The notes under the pieces were generated by a model, which was given only the letters and a program-made list of their open reading frames with translations, had not been told where the DNA came from and did no database searches. Below, piece after piece: positions 20,922-30,774 of a DNA stretch of 64,000 nucleotides. Location: positions 2,033,409 through 2,097,408 of the forward strand of contig CM073328.1 in NCBI GenBank assembly GCA_037043015.1. Reading direction: 5' to 3'. The translations under genes and the position numbers were made by a program. The stretch is from Bryum argenteum. Its lineage: Eukaryota > Streptophyta > Bryopsida > Bryales > Bryaceae. How positions within the stretch are numbered: position 1 is the stretch's first letter; each line of letters begins with the position of its first letter.

Positions 20922-22613
20922 ATGATGGAGAGGAACACAATCTGCATTGAAACTTATTGGCAGAAGAATGTAGCCTTGTTCTTCAAGGCGGTGTCGGAGG
21001 GGCCTTCGATGTGGCCGATATATTTCCTTCCGAGGAAGGAACTAATGATCGGGGATCTCATTGACTCGTATGATTACAGGGTCGTTTACCCGCTTGTAAA
21101 TTACGAGGTCAAAACAGGTCTGAGGCCGGGTGCGTTTTACCCTGAGGACAGGGACAACTTCATTCGCCAGTCACAATCAAGTGTTGGAGCTGGGATATCT
21201 ACGCAGAGTTCTCAACGCCCGGACGAGAATGACGAAGTTCTGCCAGACGCAGAGACATCGCCAGGCTTAGCTGATCCGATCAGTCCTACAGCGGAGGATG
21301 AAGTCCTCTCCTTGAAGTCAGGATCCCGAGACAAGGACGATGTAGATTCGCGATCCGGTGATTCGGCAGAATCGGAAAGGTCTCCGGGATCGAAGGTGGA
21401 TGATTCGGTGTCCAGCAGGGGATTTGAACCAAGGGTGGAAGAGCAGCATGTGAATGCGGCCGACAAAGTTCCTGCGAATGAGGGTCCTCAACAGGAGGAC
21501 ACAAGCAGCAATTTCGCGGATGCCCAAGTCGATACTGAAGTGGAGGTCGAGGACGTCCAAGCGCATTCTCGGTATCGAATAGCTAGGATCGCAGAGGATT
21601 CTGCGGATGTCCTAACGAGCGGACTGGCACAGATATTGCTAAGTCCCGAGCAGTGCGCGATTGACTTGGGGGACGTGGATTCCCAATGGGCTGTGATACC
21701 TTGTACTTACGAACGGCCGTTCGTAAGTGCAGAGAGCGAGGACGCCACACCGGCGGACCTCGCAAGGGCCGAGGATGAGATGCCCACGACGGAGAGCGTG
21801 GATGCAGAGGCGATGGCTTCCATGGAGAGGGAAGAGTTGGCCGAGGCAGAGAAGAAGGCCTCGGCGGAGGCACATGCCAAGGCCTCGGTCGAGAGGGCCG
21901 AGGCTGAGGCGAAGGCCAAGAGAGAGTTGGCCGAGGCTGAGGCGAAGGCCAAGAGAGAGTTGGCCGAGGCAGAGGCGAAGGCCTCGGTCGAGAGGGCCGA
22001 GGCTGAGGCGAAGGCTGCGACAGAGTTGGCCGTTGTAGAGGAGAAGGCCATGGCTGAGCTGAAAGCCTCGAGTGAGTTGGCTGAGGCAGAGGCAGAGATG
22101 GCCTCGAAGGAGAAGGCTGAAGCAGAGGCGAAGGCAATGATGGAGAAGGCCGAGGCAGAGAATGAAATGATGGAGAAGGCCGAGGCACAGATGGCGTCGA
22201 AGGGGAAAGCCGTCGCGGAGGGAAGTGCGTCAACGTCACTTCAGCAAGATGCACCATTCTTGGAGCCAACCCCTATTGTGGCCCCCGCGGCGGTTGACGA
22301 CGAATGCATGGACGTAGAGGACGAGGAAGCCATGGCGAGGCGGATTGCAAAGGAAGCAGAACTGGCGTGGCGGGCCAAAGAAGAGGTTGCGCAGAGACGG
22401 AGGGAGGAAAGGGCCAAAGAGATCGAACTCGACAACGAGGTCTTTGCGAAGAAGTTCTCGAGGCCAGCCCCGGACCGTATAATCCTCAACAGTGACTCTT
22501 CTGATGATGAGGAGGATGAGCGAGTCAGGGGAAGGCTGTTTCAACGCTTCCAGTGCGTGCTTCCTCCCAAGGGAAACTTTGCCATTAATCGAGCAGGAAT
22601 CAGCCATGTTTGA
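20922..22613 (+). CDS. End of methyltransferase-like domain plus acidic linker and Glu/Ala coiled coil
   Basis: Starts at acceptor TGTATCAG. MMERNTICIETYWQKNVALFF completes the motif I/II region begun in the previous exon (compare GRN-IG-E in the family). After about 90 structured residues comes a Ser/Asp/Glu-rich linker. From about 21,840 to 22,220 there is a heptad-like Ala/Glu/Lys array with units such as AEAEAKAKRELAEAEAKA, built from an imperfect DNA repeat. A second charged helix (RRIAKEAELAWRAKEEVAQR) follows. The frame continues past its stop into the next piece. The coiled coil suggests oligomerisation or scaffolding. Confidence 0.55.
   Translation: MMERNTICIETYWQKNVALFFKAVSEGPSMWPIYFLPRKELMIGDLIDSYDYRVVYPLVNYEVKTGLRPGAFYPEDRDNFIRQSQSSVGAGISTQSSQRPDENDEVLPDAETSPGLADPISPTAEDEVLSLKSGSRDKDDVDSRSGDSAESERSPGSKVDDSVSSRGFEPRVEEQHVNAADKVPANEGPQQEDTSSNFADAQVDTEVEVEDVQAHSRYRIARIAEDSADVLTSGLAQILLSPEQCAIDLGDVDSQWAVIPCTYERPFVSAESEDATPADLARAEDEMPTTESVDAEAMASMEREELAEAEKKASAEAHAKASVERAEAEAKAKRELAEAEAKAKRELAEAEAKASVERAEAEAKAATELAVVEEKAMAELKASSELAEAEAEMASKEKAEAEAKAMMEKAEAENEMMEKAEAQMASKGKAVAEGSASTSLQQDAPFLEPTPIVAPAAVDDECMDVEDEEAMARRIAKEAELAWRAKEEVAQRRREERAKEIELDNEVFAKKFSRPAPDRIILNSDSSDDEEDERVRGRLFQRFQCVLPPKGNFAINRAGISHV
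21706..21727. repeat. Perfect 22-bp palindrome inside the coding exon
   Basis: A perfect inverted repeat with core ACGAACGGCCGTTCGT at 21709-21724 and CTT/AAG outer arms lies in the reading frame of the ParB/methyltransferase-like gene, just before the coiled coil. It is read as TYERPFVS without breaking the frame. Confidence 0.95.
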
Positions 22614-22988
22614 GTCCCGGGAGAAGCCATGAAGCCCGATCCGGCGGAGGAGGAGAATGACATTCCTTCAGGAGCTGCCTCATCCCAGAAGACAGGTCAA
22701 GATCTGCAGGATGTGAAGACTGAGAAAATCGAGGCCGAGTCTCGGAAGCGCAAAGCCGAGCTGCAAGAGGTGACTGAGAGGCTGGAGAAGAAGATTAGGG
22801 AGGAGGTCCTCCAGAGGGTGTACAAGGACCTTGAAACGGGGAAGATTACGTTCCCAATCCCTCATCAGGAATCCATTTCTGGCTTCCGGTCCGAGATACA
22901 ATCCGAGGTCTCCAACGCTGCTTCTCCTTCCATCATTGCGCTCTCGGATCCGCCCACCGTCACGGAGCCGGATTCTACAGTCCCATTG
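22614..22988 (+). CDS. C-terminal charged-helix piece of the same gene
   Basis: In frame with the preceding exon. It is a Lys/Glu-rich helix (VKTEKIEAESRKRKAELQEV, then TERLEKKIREEVLQRVYKDL), followed by a Ser/Pro/Thr tail, ending at the donor CCATTG/GTAAGT. It may be the tail of the long coiled coil. The ATG at 22629 gives an alternative internal start. Confidence 0.5.
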
Positions 22989-23115
22989 GTAAGTCCTCAG
23001 AACTAAGATTTTCCGTGTATGTCGAACGAACTCTCAGTACCTTACATGAATAACCAAGACATAGATGTTCCCATGTATGGTAAGGTTGTTGATGTTACCT
23101 GTTTCTTCTAAACAG

Positions 23116-23190
23116 GTACAATCCAGGATATTTGTCCCCGCCCATGTGGATATTGCGGGGGAAGACTCTGCTGCTGCTGGCAATCTATAG
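23116..23190 (+). CDS. Alternative terminal exon A of the ParB/methyltransferase-like gene
   Basis: Acceptor TTCTAAACAG leads in phase 0 to 24 codons (VQSRIFVPAHVDIAGEDSAA and so on) and TAG. The intron would be 127 bp. No known domain. It is supported only by splice signals and phase. Confidence 0.35.
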   Translation, partial: VQSRIFVPAHVDIAGEDSAAAGNL

Positions 23191-23500
23191 ATATTATATT
23201 GGGGCTGGAAACCCATTTGGGTAGTCCCAGTTGTTAATAGTTAGTCGGCCTGGGTTTTTAGCCATTCGATAGGGTGACACATATTTCCCTATCACAGATT
23301 TTGTTTCTTTTTTCCCCATAGCAGGGTTGTCCCTCTCCCTCAGCAAATCCAAAACTGTCCATACCATTCAGATTACCCGAGGGAGTGGAGCAACCATTCT
23401 TGTTAAGCATTGTACAGATTTATCAAAGGAATTAATGAAACCATGAACACGTTTTTCCGACCTGGGCTCATACTTCGAGTTGCACATGTTGTATATTCAG

Positions 23501-23710
23501 GTTCCCTATCTCCACAGCAATGCCACGCAAAAAATTCATGACCTTTGGACTGTCGGACAAATGCATTACGGCAGTTGTGATGGTGTAAAACGCAAGGACA
23601 TGGAGCCTATCGAATGTCCGGAGTATTCGATGGTGGTTTCCGTTAGCGACTCCTCTGGTACTCCGCGTGCGTATGAGGACGATGCGGACTCCGGTTCCTT
23701 CCCGGAATAA
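23501..23710 (+). CDS. Alternative terminal exon B of the ParB/methyltransferase-like gene
   Basis: Acceptor TGTATATTCAG opens 69 codons in phase 0 (VPYLHSNATQKIHDLWTVGQ at the start, ending DADSGSFPE and TAA). Its base composition is coding-like (GC-rich, C/G third positions in the tail), unlike the flanks. It could follow 22988 directly by skipping exon A. No domain recognised. Confidence 0.4.
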   Translation, partial: VPYLHSNATQKIHDLWTVGQMHYGSCDGVKRKDMEPIECPEYSMVVSVSDSSGTPRAYEDDADSGSFPE

Positions 23711-25430
23711 ATATGAACGAAGCCCACGTCCATGAGTTACATGTAAAGATTTTTAAAAAAACAATGTCAACCTATCTGAAATGCCTAACATAAGAAAGTA
23801 GCATAATGTTATATATTCCCAAGTGAATGCCAAACAATTAAAAATGAATACAGAAAAATAAAACTTGGGAGAACGTAGTATGTTAATTGACATCAAATGT
23901 ATTGTTCGATACATCTCCCGCTTACAAATTATTTTGGGCTTCCCCCCTTCACTTTACATTCTTAGAAAGGAAGTCACATTGACTTAGATGTTGATTAAAT
24001 TAGACAGTTATTTCTTAGTGCTGTATGACTCCAGCTTAGTGTGTAATGCAATAAGCATGTCCATGACGGTTGACATTTACCATACAGATGTAATTACGTG
24101 GCCGCAGTTGGCTATCTTCATGAATCACGCTGATATTTAAAATGTTGTTTACTTGATTATACGAACGGCCGTTCGTAAGCAGTGAATCAAATAGGAGTAC
24201 TAGTCCTTGGTACTCCCCATGGTTGTTCGAAGCGTTGAGACATGGTCCGGAATGACCCTAAACTAGCAGATGTGCCCCTCCTTCCCAATACCTGCAACCT
24301 TCGGGTCTCTAATTCATGCCTCCCTTGAGCTACTCGATCTCCTTTGCCCCTTATAGGTAAATGGTTGACTGTCTCCTGTCGCTCACAATTTTGCCTTTCG
24401 TAACCATTTGATGTCGAGTTCATCCAATGCAATAATCCTGACGCTAAACTTGAAGAGCATTTTCCGGCATTTGCTGGCTTGGTGGTAAAGAATAGACTCG
24501 GGTGTCCGCTACTTTCCGCTCTTACCCCGTACTTACATCAAATGAATTACAGGTTTCTCTCTCGCTATTTTCTCGTTGACTGGCACTTGGATTACAGAAT
24601 CAGTAGCACTGAACAGTGTTCAATTCTACTGATATTGTAATCCAAGTGCTCGACGCTAGGAGAATTCCGACAGAGAAGCTTGAAATTCGTTGGGTTTAAG
24701 TACTGAGCAAGAGCTGGAAGAAGCAGACACCCAAGTCTATCCTCTACTACCAAGCCTCCTCTCGCCTCAGATCCAGCAAGTGCTGGAAGATGCTTTTCAT
24801 GTTTCGCGTAAAGTTTATTGCCTTGGATGAAGTCGACATTACATGGATACAAAAGGCCAAATTGTAAGCTTCATTGTCAACCCATTACGTATAAAGCGCA
24901 GTGGAGACTGAGTATGTGATTTGGAGCATATGATTTGGAGCCCGGAGACTTGTTCGTATTGAGATAGAGTTGTGGCAAGGGAGTGAAAGAAGTATTATTT
25001 CTCCTCTTAGTTTTGCTTGCTCGTATCATATTCTCCTGACAACTCGGGCTACTTTGAAGTAGTGCTACTACGAAGTATAATGGCGTGAGTTAAGGATTGA
25101 TTGGAACTTTGTCCAAATATGGCCCTCATCGTTTTGTACCTTGAGTTGCTGGGAGAATATGGTACGAGTAAACATAACAAAGACGAGGAATCATGAGAGA
25201 ATTTGAACTGGGTTTCAAAGTCTTCAGTTGCTCACGAATCAGCTTTCATAACGATGTGATATGAAATTGATCGTCTGCAATCATCGTGACGTTGAGCACG
25301 AAGAGTATTTTCGGGCACCCCATTTTCAATGCCATTTTCGAGTACTGATATCCAGAATACTCGTGAGTGCTCTAAAATGCACTTCCTGCTGACCGTTAGG
25401 ATGTCTGCCATCCATCATCTTCATATTACA
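23711..25430. other. 3' flank without a supported gene
   Basis: AT-rich to 24,100, then mixed-composition DNA with a perfect palindrome at 24,161 and the first copy of the GACCCTAAACTAG motif. Reading frames on either strand are short, with no family motif. Whether the transcript's 3' end lies here cannot be told. Confidence 0.4.
24161..24176. repeat. Perfect palindrome downstream of the gene
   Basis: ACGAACGGCCGTTCGT, right arm extended to GTAAG. It is the last perfect copy in the window. Decayed copies follow at about 25,436 (ACGAAAGCTTGTTCGT), 25,602 and 25,668. Confidence 0.9.
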
Positions 25431-27073
25431 TTGTTACGAAAGCTTGTTCGTGAGCGACTACAGACTTAGGAGGAAATTACTGGATTGATGAGCCGATGAA
25501 TGCATGTTTGGTCCGGAACGACCCTAAACTAGGATACCTGCACTGCCGCACATCGTATCTGTTACATGATTCGTACAGGAATTCGAAGGCCGTAAACATT
25601 TACAAACTACCGTTCGTAAATATGGGCCGAGGCGGTGTATCTCAATTGCCAGCAGCCTTCCGTTTTGAACGAACCACCGTTCGTGGCCACTTGTTGTAAA
25701 GTTGTGATGTTGCAGGAATTGCAATGGAGATGAAGACTATACCGAAGTCCTCGACGATTTGGAGATCATATTAATTTGAGGAGATGGTTCAATAGGTGGT
25801 TCTCAAGCTGGTTCTCAAGGTGCTTCTTCATGCTTCTGCACGGATCTCATGGCCCGGCACCCACAAGAATTCAAGCGAGCGTGTACGTGTTCTTGTAGTT
25901 GAGGATTCCAACGGCGACAATACTCAGTTACAGAAAGTGAATGCTCGGACTTTGTTTCATTCACTGAAGCAGTTTACTTCTAGTCTATAGTTCATAGGTT
26001 AGTTTGCGTGGTCCCAATCACTTCAGTGAAGTTGGACTTGATATTTTTTAATAAATGGGGTCTCTCCTCCCTCACAGAAGGGGTAGAGTTTTTCGCATAT
26101 TGGTCTTTAGTCTGCCCTTTACCTCGCTTCTGTGCCCCACTACTCCGAGTCTTGTTTTGATTTTTTAGAGCGGCCGTTCATTTATTCAGTTGCTTGCTTG
26201 TGAATAATACTGTATGAGCAACATGGTTCTGCTCGTGTGTTGGTCCGGGACGACCCTAAACTAGCAGGCCTCGGTAGATTCATCCGTGCTGATCGACTTG
26301 CGTGATTATCGACGGTTGTTCGGAAGCCAGAGTGCTATGGTCCGAGACGACCCTAAACTAGCGTGCCCCGAAGATTCATCCCTGCTGACTTAGATGGTTC
26401 TTGATGGTCGTCCAGAAGTTTGAGGTGCGACGGTCCGGGACGACCATAAACTAGCAGTCCGTCCAGCACAAGATTTTGAAGTACAGAGGAGATGCATATT
26501 TTCTCATCATAAAAATAAATGTGATCAACGGAGGTTCAAAATAGGATCTGTGGACTTCAGAGGCAGCGGAGATGGAGTCAATGCGAGCGATGTCTTTGGA
26601 CCTGGTGGTGGATTACTTTGGAATTTACCAAGTATTGATCCCCCGTACATTTGAGTCTCGTTTGTTCAATTCGATGCCAGTCTAGTTTCATGTGGGATTG
26701 GCTTTCGGATGGATCCAAGATGGCAAAGGAACGAACCGGTGGCGGTAACAACGTTCGCTATCTCCCTCAGATCTTCCGGGGAGGGGATTCGATACATCGA
26801 CAGTTGTGCGGTGGACCACCAAGCTGAAGCACCCCAAAGGAAGCAACATTGACGGGAGTCCACTCGAAGCCATTTTTATCCACCTATGTAGTTTATTGGA
26901 CTCTGGCGATGGATGTAGAGAAGTTTTACGACTTGAATGAAACTAAGGGAAAAAAAAAATCATGTCTGACGACGAGTTGTTGGTGCATTGGTACCATTGA
27001 TTTGCTGAATTTTCATGATTCACGTTCAAATCCGTCGTTCAGATCCGGGGTCCGGAATGATCGTAAACTAGCA
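24244..27073 (+). repeat. Six copies of a GGTCCGGAACGACCCTAAAC-type motif
   Basis: The motif (about 25 bp, continuing CTAGCA) begins at 24244, 25510, 26242, 26339, 26432 and 27049, always on the plus strand. The three copies at 26.2-26.5 kb are spaced 97 and 93 bp and share flanking ATTCATCC and CTGCTGA words, so they form a short tandem array. Differences between copies are 1-4 bases. I do not recognise the motif. No coding frame links the copies. Confidence 0.85.
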
Positions 27074-27180
27074 GTACTGTGAGTCTCGCTTCAACTTCAT
27101 GAAGAAAGATGTTTGAGGATGTTTGAAGGAATATCAAAATTGCTCAAGAGATACGAATCCGACTAAGGCCCGGTAGGATG
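25431..27180. other. Gene-free stretch between palindrome relics and repeat units
   Basis: Apart from the repeated motif and three decayed palindromes, short frames occur near 25.5, 25.8 and 26.85 kb with no family signature. An isolated C/T-rich segment (26,040-26,160) is present. No gene is supported. Confidence 0.4.
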
Positions 27181-27627
27181 TTAATGTGGAGGTTTTGAAC
27201 GATGGTATAGGGAGAACGCTTTATACGTCGTGGAGATATGGAACCCGTCCAGCATTCATGCAGACTGACGGAGAACCAATGAAACGAAGGGGAAATAAAA
27301 ATGGCGCAGGCTGGAGAATGAGAACAAGCACACCTGTATACTTGTCGGAGTGTGGATGTTTTTTGCTTGCTCTCCACCCCGTGATTGATGCCTTGAGAGG
27401 AACGAAACTCAGGGAAAAAAACAAGACTACTCGGTTGGAGAGCGCAAAGCCATTCAAGGAAACTCAGGGAAAAAAAGGGAGACTATGGAGCTCGTTCAGT
27501 AGCACTCTGGATGTTGATGTGGGGGAACTCACCAATGAAATGAAGGGGAAATAAAAATGACGCATGATGGAGAATGAGCAAAAATGCGAAAAGGTTGAAC
27601 AGTATTAGTAGCTCACCGGATGAAGAA

Positions 27628-28711
27628 CAGAAATTGCTCAACATGAAAGCGCAGCGGTATGGAGCGAGGGGGGAATATAAGGAGAGAGCCGAGGCCATGG
27701 AACAAACACAATGCTCTTGAGTCATCTCTTTCGGTGCATGAATCAATGAATTTTATACATCCCAAGAGATAACTCCAGAACTTATTTCGTCTGTACCATG
27801 GCCCCGACTCTCTACTTTTATTTCCCCTTCGTTTCATTCCTCTCCGCATGTCATGTGTGGAGAGCAGATTGTATGAATCGAAGGGGAAATAAAAACAGGA
27901 AGTGGATTATTTTCGCATTCCACGCACTGGATTTCTGCTGCAACACTTACGGCAAGAAGAGCAGGAGAGCGAAGTTCGTCGAGGAGCTTGGACTGACGAG
28001 GCCGGGATCGAAGAAGAGGGATGCAGATGTAGAGAAACCCACCAATGAAACGAAGGGGAAATAAAAATGACGCAGGATGGAGAACGAGCGAAAATGCAAA
28101 AAGGTTGAACAGTATTAGTTCATGTAAACAGGATTTGCTTGCAGGCACGAAACTACAATGGGGTTTCGAGCAATATGTCGATTCTCTTTGCCCTGTCAAG
28201 TGGATTATTTTCGCATTCCACGCATTCGATTTCCGCCCCGACACTTGCGGCAAGGATAGCAATTGGCGAAGTTCGTCGAGGAGTACGGAACGACGAGGTC
28301 GGGATCGATGATGCGATACGCAGATGTGCAGGAGCCCACAAATGAAACGAAGGAGAAAAAGAAAAAGGGCTTCCACCAGACAGGTTCATCTGTGGTATCT
28401 CTCTTGCGTCGGTCCACCGAGCGGAAACGTGGGCTGTGGGATCAGAAATTGCTCAACATGAAAGCGCAGCGGTATGGAGCGAGGGGGGAATATAAGTAGA
28501 GAGCCGAGGCCATGGAACAAACACAATGCTCTTGAGTCATCTCTTTCGGTGCATGAATCAATGAATTTTATACATCCCAAGAGATAACTCCAGAACTTAT
28601 TTCGTCTGTACCATGGCCCCGACTCTCTACTTTTATTTCCCCTTCGTTTCATTCCTCTCCGCATGCCATGTGTGGAGAGGAGATTGTATGAATTGAAGGG
28701 GAAATAAAAAT
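27628..28711 (+). repeat. Near-identical 269-bp direct duplication (27628-27896 and 28443-28711)
   Basis: Both copies run from CAGAAATTGCTCAACATGAA to GAAGGGGAAATAAAAA and differ at about five positions, which makes them about 98% alike by eye. The offset is 815 bp. Each copy contains CTACTTTTATTTCCCCTTCG, the inverse of the word near its right end, so each has inverted repeats. No protein is supported. Confidence 0.92.
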
Positions 28712-29080
28712 AGAACTTCTTGAATGGGGCAATGGAAGTGAACGCAAGCAATCAATATAATACTAAGGACAGATGCAACTGAAGCCGTCACAATCCTCAT
28801 CATAGTTCTCACAACAGGCGAATTGCATCATAAATCTGGCCATGGTGGAGAAGGCTCGACATGTTGAAGAGAAAGCGGAGGTATCTTGAAACCAATTTTT
28901 TGGGGATTTGGGGATTATTTTCGCATTCCACGCATCGAATTTCTGCCCCAACACTTTCAGGAAGAAGCGCAACGGGGCGAAGTTCGTCGAGGAGTACGGA
29001 CTAACGGAGCCGGGAACGATGAAGCGATACACAGATGTGGGGGAACCCACCAATGAAACTAAGGGGATAAAGGAGATTCA
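27890..29080. repeat. Three-copy unit with GGATTATTTTCGCATTCCAC start
   Basis: Units at about 27,903-28,070, 28,199-28,350 and 28,911-29,070 share GGATTATTTTCGCATTCCAC, then AAGTTCGTCGAGGAG, then CACCAATGAAACGAAGGGG. Frames run through all three on both strands (plus strand: KFVEEYGLTEPG-type; minus strand: SVLLDELR-type), so an old coding origin is possible, but no family is recognised. Further copies of the closing word lie at about 27,277 and 27,531. Confidence 0.75.
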
Positions 29081-29985
29081 TCTGTTGTATCACTCTTGCG
29101 TTTTTTCCAGCAGGCTGAAACATGGGTTGTGTAAACAAAAGGCTCACGTACGAGTCTCGGATAATAAAGATTCATTGCGAGCCTAGGAGGTTGCGTAGTA
29201 TTTGTCTTCAGATCCTCTCACTTTGTTCTTGCTCTAGCGAGAAGCGTCCTTTAGATCCCCTCCATCTATCACTCGATAGGCAAGAATGGTTTAGGGTAGA
29301 TTAGTCACAAGGAGGTTCCTACTTTCGATACCTGTGCTGTATCCATTTGTCCAAGTGCACTCTTCGCAAGGGCGGACGATCTTTTGCAAGCAATGCACTT
29401 CGACATCCGTGATCATTCATAGTTGTTTTATGAGAGAACGTCCTTCTATCTAGGATTACAAGATATATTTCGTGGAGGGAAGATCGGCAGATGTAGTGGC
29501 ACTTATATTACGAAAAAAAACTTGAAAGTTCATGTGCCGTGTAATCATGTTTGACGACCGAAACGATGGTGATGAAGTGATTCGCAAGAATGTGTTGGAA
29601 ATCACCTTGTCTTTGCGATACACATTGTTGGATACACAAATTCCAATGGAGGTGTAACTAGTACCACTTATATTAGGAAATAAAATCTTGAAAGTGTATA
29701 CTGCAGAAAATTTACGAATGCACATTGCTTAAAAACTATATGAATCTTGGTCACTTTGGCCAGATTCTTGCCAAGTTTCATGGTTTTTGCTTCACAAATT
29801 CTGCCATATTGGCTGCCTATTTTCCATATAATCCTCAGAATGACCCCATTTCAAGTATATCTCTACATATTTTTCTCAATTTTTCACCCTAAAATTGTGC
29901 CATGTTATCGGATTGTTGCCATTTTAACTTGATTCAGGTTATCTAGACTAATCGTTAAGAACTATAGAGTAATGTTTGCTAAATA
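29081..29985. other. Gene-free AT-rich stretch
   Basis: Only short frames. Two related passages (about 29,495-29,525 and 29,660-29,700) share CACTTATATTA and CTTGAAAGT, an old local duplication. Nothing else recognised. Confidence 0.4.
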
Positions 29986-30510
29986 CATAGTAGGTGTGAA
30001 AAAATTTACGCTCATTGTAAAGAAATGTACAAATCGAAATATACACATGGTGTAAAGAATTATACGGTTAATATAAAGAATTAATACATTAATCGTAAAT
30101 AAATACTGTATAATTGTAAAGATTTATACGGTTATTGTACAATACGAATAAAGAAATACGTAGTATTTGTAAGGAAATATGCAATACTCGTATATTTAAA
30201 GATTTATACGGTATATGCAGTATTCGTATAGGAATATACGAATATTCACTAATAGTAAAGAAATACTCGATACTTGTAAAGAATTATACAATTAGTGTAA
30301 AATACGATAATTGAAATACATAGTATTTGTAAAGAAATACCAGTATTCGTATAGGAATGATTGTAAAGAAGTATTCAATACTTTTAAAGAAATTTACAAT
30401 AAGTGTAAAGAAATATACACTAATTGTAAAGAGTTTTACTTTTATTGTAAAGAATAATACGTATAATGCAAGAAATCTACTTTTTGTAAAGAAATTGTAC
30501 AATAAAGTTA
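29986..30510. repeat. Degenerate TTGTAAAGAAATA repeat field
   Basis: More than fifteen imperfect copies of (T)TGTAAAGAAATAYAC-like words occur in both tight and loose spacing, for example near 30,018, 30,170, 30,260, 30,330, 30,400 and 30,490. The region is over 75% A+T by eye and non-coding. Confidence 0.7.
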
Positions 30511-30544
30511 ACAAGGTATCAAAAATGCGTTAAATATTTCTTAA

Positions 30545-30695
30545 ATGGGAAAATATATTTAATATTTATTTGAGTTATCTCAATGCATGTTGATTTTAAT
30601 GTAATTATCTACATGGCATTGTTTTTATTTGTGCTACACACACTATTTCAAGCGGCCAAAATAATAGGGATTGGCCAATTTAACCAATATGATGT
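30545..30695. mobile_element. MITE family 1, right-half copy
   Basis: Matches the right part of the 12.7-kb element: TGCATGTTGATTTTAATG, ATTATCTACATGGCATTG, CAAGCGGCCAAAATAATAGG and terminal GGCCAATTTAACC...ATGATGT. The left end is missing or unrecognisable. Confidence 0.75.
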
Positions 30696-30774
30696 TCTTA
30701 GTTAGGAAAATAGTCTTGCGAGAGTTTCTCAATCATTCAGCAAGAAGTAGCGGAGTATAAATCCAATGATGAGA

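Larger units (their letters stand above)
17128..23710 (+). pseudogene. ParB-like / DNA-methyltransferase-like multi-exon gene, interrupted
   Basis: Main exons: 17128-18986, 19421-20779, 20922-22988, then either 23116-23190 or 23501-23710. All inner junctions are GT-AG and in phase 0. In order, the protein has an unknown N-terminus, a Pro/Ser/Arg-rich linker, a ParB/sulfiredoxin-like domain, a degenerate N4/N6-type methyltransferase-like domain, an acidic Ser-rich linker and a Glu/Ala coiled coil. ParB plus methylase fusions are known in bacteria and phages. I infer a nucleic-acid-modifying or DNA-binding ancestor. Three in-frame stops (17.50, 18.82 and 22.61 kb) and one frame change near 18.4 kb interrupt it, so it is probably a pseudogene, although long high-GC frames survive. 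Both large introns and one exon carry the palindrome. No capsid, polymerase or integrase is seen. Confidence 0.6.

Noticed and set aside
21583-22269. 228-codon Pro/Ser/Arg-rich frame on the minus strand
   Set aside because: Antisense shadow of the Glu/Ala-rich coiled-coil repeat on the plus strand; no independent support.
17128-23710. Virus-derived island
   Set aside because: Considered because ParB and methylase domains occur in phages and large DNA viruses, but no capsid, packaging ATPase, polymerase or integrase gene is seen and the gene has spliceosomal introns.
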